Source of the DNA: a virus
Virus record (IMG/VR): IMGVR_UViG_3300047557_001594
Span: 1-32,224 of that record
Direction: 5' to 3' (one strand)
DNA: 32,224 nt
In this document: positions 12,387-18,982 of the stretch, in pieces
How the letters are laid out: every line of letters begins with the position of its first letter
How positions within the stretch are numbered: the stretch's first letter is position 1
Program-made: the position numbers and the translations under genes
Notes under the pieces: model-generated
Databases searched by the model: none
Seen by the model: the letters and a program-made list of their open reading frames with translations, nothing else
What the model was told of the DNA's origin: nothing

Positions 12387-12764
12387 ATGGCAAATAAATT
12401 AGACAATTTAAAAAGGGGTGATGGATTTGATACCCACCCAGAAAGAATAAACAGGAATGGCAGACCGAGAAAGTACGTGAGCTTACTCAAAGAGCAGGGT
12501 TATAAACTTTCTGAGATCAATGATACAATTCAAACAATGATGTCAATGAACCTCGATGAATTGGCAGCGGTTTGGAATAATCCAGATGCAACGATACTTG
12601 AAAAGACGATAGCAAATGCAATGAGAAAGAGTCTGCAAAAAGGGAGTCTTTACTCACTTGAAACGTTACTAACGCGAGTGTATGGTAAGCCAAAAGAACA
12701 GATGGACGTAAACATGGACAATAAAGTAGAAATTGTCTTTGTTGAAGGCAAGTCAATTTTATGA
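12387..12764 (+). CDS. Probable terminase small subunit, 125 aa
   Basis: It lies immediately upstream of the large terminase gene with an ATGA overlap. The N-terminus has RGDGFDTHPERINRNGRPRKY, a basic Gly/Arg stretch common in phage small terminase-type proteins. The body is helical with a C-terminal region RVYGKPKEQMDVN. Small terminases recognise the packaging site and feed DNA to the large subunit. No explicit helix-turn-helix can be pinned down, so the call rests mainly on position, size and the N-terminal signature. Confidence 0.75.
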   Translation: MANKLDNLKRGDGFDTHPERINRNGRPRKYVSLLKEQGYKLSEINDTIQTMMSMNLDELAAVWNNPDATILEKTIANAMRKSLQKGSLYSLETLLTRVYGKPKEQMDVNMDNKVEIVFVEGKSIL

Positions 12765-13918
12765 GATTTGAATTTAGCGCTCCACATATTAACCAGAAAA
12801 ATATTCTCGAATGCGATTCGCGCTTTATCGTATTAATGTGCGGACGTCGATTCGGGAAATCTGAATTAAGCCAGATCAAATTAATTAAGACGGCTGCATT
12901 CGGGCAACAGGTAGCTTACATAACGCCCACGTATAAATTAGCAAAAACTTTTTTTTCCAGACTTTCAAAGGCTTTACCTTTTCCCTGTAATCAATCAGAC
13001 CTTAAAATACAATTCCCGAACAATGGATCAGTTGAGTTCTTTACAGGAGAGCGCCTTGATAATTTAAGAGGTCGTCCATTTCACGGAGTTATAATTGATG
13101 AGGCTTCATTTATTCCGAATCTGGAAAGCGGTTGGTTAAATTCAATTAGACCAACTCTTACGGATTATAAAGGATGGGCAGTTTTTCTTTCGACTCCCAG
13201 AGGCAAGAATTTTTTTTACAGCTTATTCCTGAAAGGCGAAGCAGGAGAGAAGGACTGGAAGTCTTTTAAATATACAACTTACGATAACCCTTATATTGAC
13301 CCGCTTGAAATCGAAGACGCTAAAAGGCAGTTACCGCACGCAGTATTTGAGCAGGAATATTTGGCGAATCCAATGGAGAACGCCTCGAATCCTTTCGGGA
13401 TTGATTTTATTAATCGCTGCATAAAACCCCTGAGCCAGAATCCTGTTGCCGTTTATGGAATCGACATCGCTAAGTCGTATGACTGGACGGTAATCATTGG
13501 ACTCGATTCTGAGGGAAATACAGCCTATTTTAAGCGCTTTCAAAAAGATTGGCACTCCACTAAGCAGGAAATATTAAACCTCGAAAAAAAGCCTGTATTA
13601 ATCGATTCCACAGGCGTTGGCGACCCGATATATGAAGACCTGCAAAGAGAGGGCATGAATATACAAGGCTTAAAATTTACGCAAGTATCTAAGCAGCAAT
13701 TAATGACAGGCTTACAAACAGCGATCCAGACGCAGCGGATCGGCTTTCCTCTTGGTACGATCGTTAATGAATTAGAAGTATTCGAGTATCAATATACCGC
13801 AACAGGCGTAAAATATTCAGCGCCTTCGGGATTTCATGATGACGCAGTAATGGCTTTAGCTTTAGCCTACAATAATTTGAGCTTTAAGGCAGGATCGGGA
13901 AAATATTCTTTTTCCTAA
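12761..13918 (+). CDS. Terminase large subunit, 385 aa
   Basis: ATPase domain: Walker A-like GRRFGKS (28-34), adenine-side QVAYITPTYKLAKTFF, Walker B GVIIDEAS (109-116) with catalytic Glu114, and coupling motif STPRG (144-148). Nuclease domain: GIDIAKSYD (Asp235), LIDSTGVGD (Asp282 and Asp288) and FHDDAVMAL (Asp360, Asp361), the RNase H-like metal site of large terminases. It packages concatemeric DNA into the procapsid and cuts it. The protein is short (385 residues against about 420-550) but contains every catalytic element. It is followed by a promoter region, not by the portal gene, which is unusual. Confidence 0.95.
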   Translation: MRFEFSAPHINQKNILECDSRFIVLMCGRRFGKSELSQIKLIKTAAFGQQVAYITPTYKLAKTFFSRLSKALPFPCNQSDLKIQFPNNGSVEFFTGERLDNLRGRPFHGVIIDEASFIPNLESGWLNSIRPTLTDYKGWAVFLSTPRGKNFFYSLFLKGEAGEKDWKSFKYTTYDNPYIDPLEIEDAKRQLPHAVFEQEYLANPMENASNPFGIDFINRCIKPLSQNPVAVYGIDIAKSYDWTVIIGLDSEGNTAYFKRFQKDWHSTKQEILNLEKKPVLIDSTGVGDPIYEDLQREGMNIQGLKFTQVSKQQLMTGLQTAIQTQRIGFPLGTIVNELEVFEYQYTATGVKYSAPSGFHDDAVMALALAYNNLSFKAGSGKYSFS

Positions 13919-13963
13919 ATAGCTGATTTTCAGCATTTTGACCATTCCCAGAAAAAAATATAA

Positions 13964-14018
13964 AAAAAAGTATAAAAAAATGTTGTGATTTGAAATATAT
14001 CATTATCTTTACATCACA
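13964..14018 (+). promoter_or_regulatory. Promoter for moron-type gene, box A
   Basis: TTG (13983-13985), 18-base spacer, TATCTTTA (14004-14011), one base off TAnnTTTG. The region from GTATAAAA through CTTTAC is closely repeated at 14601-14644 with matching spacing, which implies a shared promoter design. The gap 13919-14035 otherwise contains A-rich DNA. Confidence 0.6.
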
Positions 14019-14035
14019 AACAAAAAAAATCTATT

Positions 14036-14239
14036 ATGAAAATGTCAAGAGAATTACTTTTACAAATTGCAGATATTGAAAATACTGCCGATGCTTTTAA
14101 AGTAGCTTATAATATGATGAAAGCTTTAAGAGATGAGCAAATAACTGACAAACAATATAATATGCTTTCTTTTGAATTAGAAATGATTACAAAGTTTCAA
14201 GGCATAGAAACAAAAAATGAAATTTGCTCCCTATTTTAA
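14036..14239 (+). CDS. Hypothetical helical protein, 67 aa
   Basis: Single gene with its own promoter upstream and a hairpin spanning its stop. The protein is helical and soluble (MKMSRELLLQIADIENTADA...), with no motif I recognise. Its isolated promoter-gene-hairpin structure between terminase and tail genes fits a moron, a gene expressed on its own, possibly as a host-directed factor. Confidence 0.7.
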   Translation: MKMSRELLLQIADIENTADAFKVAYNMMKALRDEQITDKQYNMLSFELEMITKFQGIETKNEICSLF

Positions 14240-14251
14240 AACAAGGGGAGC
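14226..14251 (+). terminator. Hairpin at gene end (weak terminator or attenuator)
   Basis: GCTCCC (14226-14231) pairs with GGGAGC (14246-14251) around a T/A-rich loop and includes the TAA stop. An alternative AAGG/CCTT pairing exists just downstream, followed by TTTT. There is no clean U-run directly behind the stronger stem, so it may attenuate rather than end transcription into the next gene. Confidence 0.5.
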
Positions 14252-14275
14252 AATCGCCTTTTAAAACCTACAATT

Positions 14276-14569
14276 ATGAAAAAAATCACAAAAGCAACAA
14301 TTAAAAGCTTCATTAAGAAAAATTCAGGTAAAGTTTATATTCAGCTCGAATCTAAATTCGACGGAATGATTGACGGAATTAGATCAATCAATGACAGATT
14401 TTCAATAGCTCAGCCAGAAAGTAAAAACGAAAAATATACTTTCGGAATTTCAGGCGCTTGGTTCGTAGGGCATTCACGCGATTATTTTAAGGCTTATGAA
14501 GACGAGCAATTCAGCGGATATTATATTTATAACTCTTGCGGAAGTTTCATATTAGCCACAAAGAAATAA
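14276..14569 (+). CDS. Hypothetical moron-type protein, 97 aa
   Basis: Starts behind the leader AAAACCTACAATTATG. The protein begins with a basic helix (MKKITKATIKSFIKKNSGK) and continues as a beta-rich part FDGMIDGIRSINDRFSIAQP and GISGAWFVGHSRDYF. I recall similar small proteins of unknown role in Bacteroidota phages and conjugative elements, with an FDGMxDxV-type strand. No catalytic site is visible. It is followed by its own terminator. Confidence 0.75.
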   Translation: MKKITKATIKSFIKKNSGKVYIQLESKFDGMIDGIRSINDRFSIAQPESKNEKYTFGISGAWFVGHSRDYFKAYEDEQFSGYYIYNSCGSFILATKK

Positions 14570-14570
14570 A

Positions 14571-14592
14571 GAGGGGGGGAAATCCCCCTTTT
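14571..14592 (+). terminator. Rho-independent terminator
   Basis: A run of seven G (14573-14579) pairs with CCCCC (14584-14588) across AAAT, extended by wobble and A-T pairs, then TTTT. It lies four bases... directly after the stop of the 97-residue gene and just before the next promoter. Confidence 0.75.
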
Positions 14593-14652
14593 AAAAAAAA
14601 GTATAAAAATATTTTTTTATTTCAGAATATATCAATAACTTTACTTCATAAT
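14593..14652 (+). promoter_or_regulatory. Promoter for moron-type gene, box B
   Basis: TAACTTTA (14636-14643) is the -7 candidate. AATATATCA (14627-14635 region) directly before it and CTTTAC/TCA after it match the box at 13994-14018 almost base for base. GTATAAAAA 40 bases further upstream is also shared. The leader AAAACCTACAATTATG (14655-14670) follows. Confidence 0.6.
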
Positions 14653-14667
14653 AAAAAACCTACAATT

Positions 14668-15000
14668 ATGACAAACAAAGAAAGAATCTCAGAAATCAGA
14701 AACGAGCTGAAAGCTACCTTTAAAGGATATAAGTTCAGCATTAGAAAGGACAACTGGTATGGAGTGTTTATCAGCATTCTCGAAGCGCCTTATCAGATGA
14801 CTCAGGAAAGATACGAGCAAGTGAATGAATTTTATATCGCTCAGCATTACAGCGGACAGACAAGGGAAGACCTATTAAAGATTAATGAAATCGCTTCCAG
14901 AGGCGTAACGTACAGGGAAACAGGCGATTACGGAACGCAGCCTGACTTTTATGTATCAATCTCAATCGGTAACTTCAACAATCCATTTAAATTAAAATAA
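14668..15000 (+). CDS. LPD29-like hypothetical protein, 110 aa
   Basis: The start at 14668 is chosen because the open frame upstream runs through a terminator and promoter. The protein starts MTNKERISEIRNELKATFKG, followed by KFSIRKDNWYGVFISILEAP and a Tyr-rich middle. The pattern of a helical start and a FSI(R)-D...V.I strand recalls the LPD29-type domain found in polyvalent proteins of mobile elements. The domain's role is not established to my knowledge. It sits in its own promoter-terminator unit, so a host or defence interaction is possible. Confidence 0.75.
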   Translation: MTNKERISEIRNELKATFKGYKFSIRKDNWYGVFISILEAPYQMTQERYEQVNEFYIAQHYSGQTREDLLKINEIASRGVTYRETGDYGTQPDFYVSISIGNFNNPFKLK

Positions 15001-15019
15001 GGGGATAAATTCCCCTTTT
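14999..15019 (+). terminator. Rho-independent terminator
   Basis: AAGGGGA (14999-15005) pairs with TCCCCTT (15011-15017) around TAAAT, followed by TTTTAATTTT. It overlaps the TAA stop of the LPD29-like gene. Confidence 0.8.
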
Positions 15020-15052
15020 AATTTTCTTGTAAACAAATAAAATATAAAAAAA

Positions 15053-15268
15053 ATGACTCCTGTAAAATTTATCAAAGTAAAAGAAAACGCTATTGATTAT
15101 GATATAGTTACATTAATCAATATCTTATCAATTAAGGATGAATTACTTTATTTTTTCATCTGTGAATATGATGTTACGCATAATGGAATAACAACTAATC
15201 AAAAAGAATTAATGCAATTTGATGACTATGAATTTGAAATTATAAATGAAAATTATAAAATAGTATAA
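15053..15268 (+). CDS. Hypothetical small protein, 71 aa
   Basis: Lies between a terminator and a tiny membrane-peptide gene. The protein is rich in Ile, Tyr and acidic residues with beta-type alternation (FIKVKENAIDYDIVTLINIL) and has one Cys. No motif recognised. The upstream stretch 15020-15052 has AT-rich DNA without a clear -7 box, so its promoter is uncertain. Confidence 0.65.
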   Translation: MTPVKFIKVKENAIDYDIVTLINILSIKDELLYFFICEYDVTHNGITTNQKELMQFDDYEFEIINENYKIV

Positions 15269-15269
15269 A

Positions 15270-15356
15270 ATGAAAAAAGAAACATTAAATTTAATTTTGG
15301 TTTTAATTATCGCAGGATTTTTAATCGGATTACTTCAGGATAAATATTGTTTATGA
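15270..15356 (+). CDS. 28-residue single-span membrane peptide
   Basis: ATG two bases after the previous stop, TGA at 15354-15356, overlapping the ATG of the next gene. The product is MKKETLN followed by one hydrophobic span of 15 residues (LILVLIIAGFLIGLL) and a short polar tail QDKYCL. Tight coupling on both sides supports it as a real gene. Such small peptides may modulate host membrane proteins or lysis. Confidence 0.55.
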   Translation: MKKETLNLILVLIIAGFLIGLLQDKYCL

Positions 15357-15709
15357 TTACAAATTTTGAAACAGAAACTTGCCCACTAAGCGAAGAGGAA
15401 AAGCAATTTGTTAAAATAATTATTCGAGGCTTAGAAACTAAGACAAAAGAGAATCCAATAAAGTCCGATGAAATATGTGAAAAGCTTAACGAGAAATTCG
15501 ACTTCGGATGCAAGATGACAGGCGTAAGGCTTAGGAAAATAACGAACTTTATCAGGAGTGAGGGAATATTGCCAATAATCGCAACTTCGAACGGCTATTA
15601 TTGCAGCTATGACAGAAAAGAAATCGAAGACCAGATAAAGAGCCTAAATGAAAGAGCAGAGGCAATAAAAAAAAGCGCTGACGGATTAAAAAAGTTTTTG
15701 CAGTATTAA
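15353..15709 (+). CDS. Winged-helix-like protein with coiled-coil end, 118 aa
   Basis: ATG 15353 is preferred to a TTG at 15347. Residues about 10-80 contain helices typical of a winged helix (PLSEEEKQFVKIIIRGLE... IKSDEICEKLNEKF... TGVRLRKITNFIRSEGILPI) and a wing-like NGYYCSYD. The C-terminal 35 residues form a charged helix. I recognise this as a recurrent Bacteroidota phage DNA-binding type protein with unknown target. It may regulate genes of this moron region. Confidence 0.7.
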   Translation: MITNFETETCPLSEEEKQFVKIIIRGLETKTKENPIKSDEICEKLNEKFDFGCKMTGVRLRKITNFIRSEGILPIIATSNGYYCSYDRKEIEDQIKSLNERAEAIKKSADGLKKFLQY

Positions 15710-15729
15710 AATAAATTTATAAATTTACA

Positions 15730-15744
15730 AAAACCTATATTATG
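15730..15744 (+). promoter_or_regulatory. Recurrent leader AAAACCTA before ATG
   Basis: AAAACCTATATTATG. The same AAAACCTA, three to five bases, then T-ATG is found at 1399-1415, 14263-14278 and 14655-14670. Upstream TAAATTTA (15720-15727 region) is a loose -7 match. Confidence 0.5.
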
Positions 15745-15924
15745 AAAATTGAATTAATTAAAGAAATCGACATTCACGGAAAAACTTGGTATTACATCAC
15801 AAAAGACGGAGAATACCAAAGCGGAACTACAACAACAAATTTAGAAGAGGCGGAATTAAAATTTACCGCAATTTCTGAAAATCGACAGGCGACAAAGGAA
15901 GTAATTAAACAAATAGAAATATGA
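15742..15924 (+). CDS. Hypothetical protein, 60 aa, partner of XRE regulator
   Basis: Behind the AAAACCTA leader and linked to the following XRE-type gene by an ATGA overlap. The product starts with beta-strand-like MKIELIKEIDIHGKTWYYI and ends in a charged helix. Size and pairing with an XRE protein resemble a two-gene toxin-antitoxin or regulator unit, but no toxin motif is visible, so the function is open. Confidence 0.7.
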   Translation: MKIELIKEIDIHGKTWYYITKDGEYQSGTTTTNLEEAELKFTAISENRQATKEVIKQIEI

Positions 15925-16124
15925 TCGGAGAACTATTAAGAACAGAAAGACAAAAATCTAAATTAACCCAGAAACAATTAGCGGAGAAATCAGGAATCAG
16001 TTATGTTTCTATTAACCGAATCGAAAATGGAACAGCGCCACGCCTTTCAGTCATCACGAAATTATTTTCAGCGATGGGCAAAATCGTATCGTTTGAAATC
16101 AAAGATCAAACTCCTGTTATATAG
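15921..16124 (+). CDS. XRE-family helix-turn-helix regulator, 67 aa
   Basis: Residues 3-58 form a Cro/CI-type domain: LLRTERQKSKLTQKQLAEKSG, ISYVSINRIENGTAPRLSVITKL. The TQKQLAEKSGIS...NRIENG pattern is the standard XRE recognition motif. The short strand after it (KIVSFEIK) resembles HipB/HigA-type antitoxins. It is probably an autoregulator of the small operon. By itself it does not show lysogeny. Confidence 0.88.
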   Translation: MIGELLRTERQKSKLTQKQLAEKSGISYVSINRIENGTAPRLSVITKLFSAMGKIVSFEIKDQTPVI

Positions 16125-16221
16125 GATTTGGTTTCCAATTAGCGTTATAATCTGTTTTCCAATTGTAGCGATAGCGATATATTTAAAAATTGAAGAGATA
16201 ATTAAAAATAAAATTCTGTGA
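16093..16221 (+). CDS. Small single-span membrane protein, about 42 aa (start uncertain)
   Basis: An open frame with a membrane span (IWFPISVIICFPIVAIAIYL) and basic flanks ends at 16221. The nearest start is TTG at 16093, giving 42 residues; ATG 16003 and 16027-region are in frame but lie within the XRE gene. The stop overlaps the GTG of the tail chaperone gene. The length and start need support, although the hydrophobic segment is not a plausible chance product of the neighbouring gene's other frame after 16124. Confidence 0.5.
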   Translation: MKSKIKLLLYRIWFPISVIICFPIVAIAIYLKIEEIIKNKIL

Positions 16222-16892
16222 CTTGGCATGATTTAACTTTATGGCAATATCAACAACTGATTCCTTTAATCAGTAAGCCAGACCCGAGTTTATCGGAGTT
16301 GGAATCAGATATTAAAAAAATCATTATTCTGAAAGGAATGACAGAGCATCAAGTTGACAGCCTTTCGATTGATCAATTAAAAAAGCTCAGGCAGGAAATT
16401 AAATTTATTGAAACTGACATTCCTAAAATACCTGCGGAAAAGCACGTTCAAGTAAATGGCAAAAGGTATCGTTTTATTTATGATATTAAAAGTATGCCTT
16501 GTGCAAGATATATTGAAAGCAAAGTATTTAGTCAGGATCACGTGGCAAATATGCACAAAATTAGCGCATCGATGGTCATGCCTCAGAAAAAAACTTTACT
16601 CGGGTGGAAAGACGATAAATATGATGCAAGTAAGCACGAAGAGTATGCGAATGACCTTGCAATGGCGAAGTTCTTGCCTATATATTATCACATGGTTTTT
16701 TTTTATCATCTTTACAGAAATTGGATCGAAGTTTCTCGGGATTATATGGTCGAACAGCTGATGACAGCGAATCTGACGAAGGATCAGGCAACGCAGGTGG
16801 TAACAACTTTATGCGAGTCTATGGATGGCACTATAGTGCCAAACTTGTTGCCGAGTTCGAAAATATCTCTTTTAAGTCAGTATTTGAAATGA
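16218..16892 (+). CDS. Tail assembly chaperone (gpG-like), 224 aa
   Basis: GTG start at 16218. The N-terminus MTWHDLTLWQYQQLIPL and the body with ILKGMTEHQVDSLSIDQLKKL match the Bacteroidota siphophage protein that precedes the tail genes and acts as tail assembly chaperone (binding the tape measure). A second frame overlaps its 3' half and continues beyond it, as for gpG/gpGT in lambda. A run of nine T at 16696-16704, in register as T TTT TTT, may allow -1 slippage. Downstream come a terminator and then neck and tail genes. The tape measure gene is 4 kb away, not adjacent. Confidence 0.72.
   Translation: MTWHDLTLWQYQQLIPLISKPDPSLSELESDIKKIIILKGMTEHQVDSLSIDQLKKLRQEIKFIETDIPKIPAEKHVQVNGKRYRFIYDIKSMPCARYIESKVFSQDHVANMHKISASMVMPQKKTLLGWKDDKYDASKHEEYANDLAMAKFLPIYYHMVFFYHLYRNWIEVSRDYMVEQLMTANLTKDQATQVVTTLCESMDGTIVPNLLPSSKISLLSQYLK
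16696..16704 (+). promoter_or_regulatory. Possible -1 frameshift site (T9)
   Basis: In the chaperone frame the sequence reads GTT TTT TTT TAT, which contains the slippery heptamer T TTT TTT (16697-16703). The -1 frame is open from here to 16984. Slippage would give a fusion of about 255 residues with an acidic Gly-rich linker and the conserved-looking downstream part. Confidence 0.45.
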
Positions 16893-16984
16893 GCACAATA
16901 GAGTTCCTAAATTCTCTCAGTTATATAAAAGCCAAAAATAACTTCGATGCTGAGAATGCAAGGAAATTAAATAGCAAGCGTTAG
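16811..16984 (+). CDS. Second chaperone frame (gpT-like), 57 aa from ATG
   Basis: In the -1 frame relative to the chaperone gene and overlapping it by 82 bases. From ATG 16811 it reads MRVYGWHYSAKLVAEFENIS, then VFEMSTIEFLNSLSYIKAKN, and a basic end. An EFLNxLxYxKxK block like this is familiar from the small gene after the chaperone in Bacteroidota phages. It may be translated from its own ATG or as the end of a frameshifted fusion. The Asp/Gly-rich frame before 16811 is consistent with either a linker or non-coding frame. Confidence 0.6.
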   Translation: MRVYGWHYSAKLVAEFENISFKSVFEMSTIEFLNSLSYIKAKNNFDAENARKLNSKR

Positions 16985-17000
16985 ATTTTCATGGTGTTTG

Positions 17001-17027
17001 ACCCTCTTATTCTTAGGAGGGTTTTTG
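17001..17027 (+). terminator. Rho-independent terminator
   Basis: ACCCTCTTA (17001-17009) pairs with TAGGAGGGT (17014-17022), one wobble, with a TTCT loop, followed by TTTTT. It closes the chaperone unit. Confidence 0.9.
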
Positions 17028-17049
17028 TTGGTATTTTGAGCCTGTTTAG

Positions 17050-17064
17050 CTATTTATTAATATG
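17050..17064 (+). promoter_or_regulatory. Recurrent leader CTATTTAT before structural gene
   Basis: CTATTTATTAATATG. The same CTATTTAT, four bases, ATG appears at 23464-23478 and 26325-26339, each time at the head of a structural gene after a gap. It may be a translation enhancer or part of a late promoter. Confidence 0.5.
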
Positions 17065-17784
17065 AGCGAGCAGAAAAAACAAGCCGAACTTTTAGCGTCT
17101 GGATTCCTTAATCAGATAGGGGAAAAGTACGATATTGTTCAAAATGGCGAGCTGCCTGTCGTAGAAGGTATTTTGGCGAGATACGGAAAGCTTTTCAATG
17201 AAGAGGTACAAAAGCAGCTTGAAAAGAGCGGTGCAATTGCAACAGGAAAGATAGGAGAGTTAGCCGTTCCAGTTATAAATAAATTCGGAAACGATTACGA
17301 GCTATTATTGGGATATAATAAAAACAATCCTGCCGCGATTTATTATAAATATGTAAACAAAGGGGTGAAAGGATATGCAGCGAATCCTGTAAAAGCAAAG
17401 AAAATAATTTCAGATACTCCGTATAAATTCGAGACGCCTTACGTTAATAAAAAAATGGCGACTTCAATTTTGAAGTGGTTTCGTACAGGAAAGGGAGCTG
17501 CAATGAATGAAACGCAGACAAAGAAATTAAGCGCAACGCAAAGAAAAAGTAAAAGATTAAAAAATATCGTAAATAAAGCTGACAATTTAAAGACCTTAGC
17601 TTACGCAACGTCAGCTGCAATCAAAAGAGATGGTTTGAGATCAACTTTATATTTTGATAATGCAATTAAAAAAGTTTTTGATAAAGGATTTTTCGATACT
17701 ATGGCAGTTGCCTTAGGTAAGGACGTTCAAATACAAATTAGACAGATAGGAAATAAACTCGAGAATAATGGCTATAACAATTAA
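17062..17784 (+). CDS. Neck/tail-completion type virion protein, 240 aa
   Basis: The protein has a Lys-rich helical N-terminus and a central YYKYVNKGVKGY segment, then TGKGAAMNETQTKKLSATQRKSK, and ends with IKRDGLRSTLYFDNAIKK and a helical tail. I associate the combination of the FIxxGVxG-like segment with a late GLRST-xFxxD motif with a virion protein of Bacteroidota siphophages that lies among neck and tail genes, possibly comparable to HK97 gp10-like completion proteins. It stands first in the tail operon behind a CTATTTAT leader. The precise place in the virion is inferred. Confidence 0.62.
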   Translation: MSEQKKQAELLASGFLNQIGEKYDIVQNGELPVVEGILARYGKLFNEEVQKQLEKSGAIATGKIGELAVPVINKFGNDYELLLGYNKNNPAAIYYKYVNKGVKGYAANPVKAKKIISDTPYKFETPYVNKKMATSILKWFRTGKGAAMNETQTKKLSATQRKSKRLKNIVNKADNLKTLAYATSAAIKRDGLRSTLYFDNAIKKVFDKGFFDTMAVALGKDVQIQIRQIGNKLENNGYNN

Positions 17785-18982
17785 TAGTACACCCGCAACT
17801 TATCCCTCAATGCACGATGACCTTTGGTTCGTAGCTTCATCTAATAACTCAGGTACAACTAATTTTAAATTTGTGTACGATGTTTATATAAACAACGCTC
17901 AGGTTACGAGAAGCAAGGTTTTTCCTGCTCCGTCGGCAGAGGGAAGTTACGGGGTTTTCAATGCAGCTCCAATGGTTAGAAGTTACATGACTAATTATTT
18001 TGAGCCGTCTGGAAACTCAGTATTAGTTGCATCAAATGATAAAATAAAAGTTGATTATCAAATAAGAATAGGTGAAGAGGTAAGCGGTGCGGTTACTCCG
18101 AATCTTGCAAGCGGAAGTTATTCTGCTTACAATTATTATCCACCATTATTCGGTGATATATTTACTGAGAATGGCGATATACCTTTAGTGCTGAGTAACT
18201 ATTACGATAACTTACTTATTGAAAATTATACAGACGATTGGCTATCAGATCGAGATAATTCAGAAATCACAATCGAGTATGGTGATATTTTTTACATTAC
18301 TTTTTTAAAGATTACAGGCGGAGCATATAAATTGTGGGTTCAAACCTATGATGAAAGCAACGTAGTTGGTACAACGGTAAGTGGAAATATTACTATGTCT
18401 GGACAATATAATTTGTTCAATTTTCAGGCAGCTGCAATCAATGAGTGGGCAGGGCAAACGCTAATTACCGAGAATACTTACGGATATAAAGTTTATATCA
18501 CTTTGGGATCAGCTACAACAAGAGTTTTAAATTTTCGTCATGTATGCAATCCAAAATACAGACAATATAATTTGCATTTCTTAAATAGACTCGGTGGATA
18601 TGATACAATGTCATTCCGTTTAGTAAATAGAAGGCGAAGCGATTTTCAAAGATCAAGTTATAAAAAGAATCCTTATAAATTGTCGGGTTCTGAAATGGTA
18701 AATATTGATAGTTACAATAAGTATAATGAAACTACGTTCAACTTTGCTATACAGCACAGGGATTCTTATACTTTGACGAGCGATTGGGTTAATGAAATGG
18801 ATTTTGCGTGGCTTGCTCAATTAGTTGCTTCACCAATTGTTTACATGGAAGTACAGGGAGCATATTTTCCTGTAACAATAAATTCAAACACTTACGATTA
18901 CAGATATAAAAATGCTGATAAATTATTTAATTTCAATATCGATGTTGAAGTCGGTAAATATATAAACAGCCAATTTAGATAA
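17768..18982 (+). CDS. Tail protein, beta-rich, 404 aa
   Basis: The sequence starts MAITINSTPATYPSMHDDLW and is composed of beta strands with many Tyr, Asn, Ser and Thr residues, as in tail-tip or baseplate proteins. Features include a YGVFNAAPMVRSYM segment and later LHFLNRLGGYDTMSFRLVNRR, which resembles proteins encoded between neck genes and tape measure in Bacteroidota siphophages. No enzyme motif. It overlaps the preceding gene by 17 bases and the next by one base (TAATG), so these tail proteins are made in concert. Confidence 0.7.
   Translation: MAITINSTPATYPSMHDDLWFVASSNNSGTTNFKFVYDVYINNAQVTRSKVFPAPSAEGSYGVFNAAPMVRSYMTNYFEPSGNSVLVASNDKIKVDYQIRIGEEVSGAVTPNLASGSYSAYNYYPPLFGDIFTENGDIPLVLSNYYDNLLIENYTDDWLSDRDNSEITIEYGDIFYITFLKITGGAYKLWVQTYDESNVVGTTVSGNITMSGQYNLFNFQAAAINEWAGQTLITENTYGYKVYITLGSATTRVLNFRHVCNPKYRQYNLHFLNRLGGYDTMSFRLVNRRRSDFQRSSYKKNPYKLSGSEMVNIDSYNKYNETTFNFAIQHRDSYTLTSDWVNEMDFAWLAQLVASPIVYMEVQGAYFPVTINSNTYDYRYKNADKLFNFNIDVEVGKYINSQFR

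Noticed and set aside
14536-14667. Upstream extension of the LPD29-like gene
   Set aside because: The extension reads through a terminator hairpin and a promoter box, and the ATG at 14668 follows a recurrent leader.
15921-16124. CI-like repressor as evidence for lysogeny
   Set aside because: Only a 67-residue HTH domain is present, with no integrase, excisionase or attachment site seen.
16721-16810. Independent gene start at TTG 16721
   Set aside because: The stretch is Asp/Gly-rich and is better explained as a frameshift linker or non-coding frame; ATG 16811 begins the conserved-looking part.
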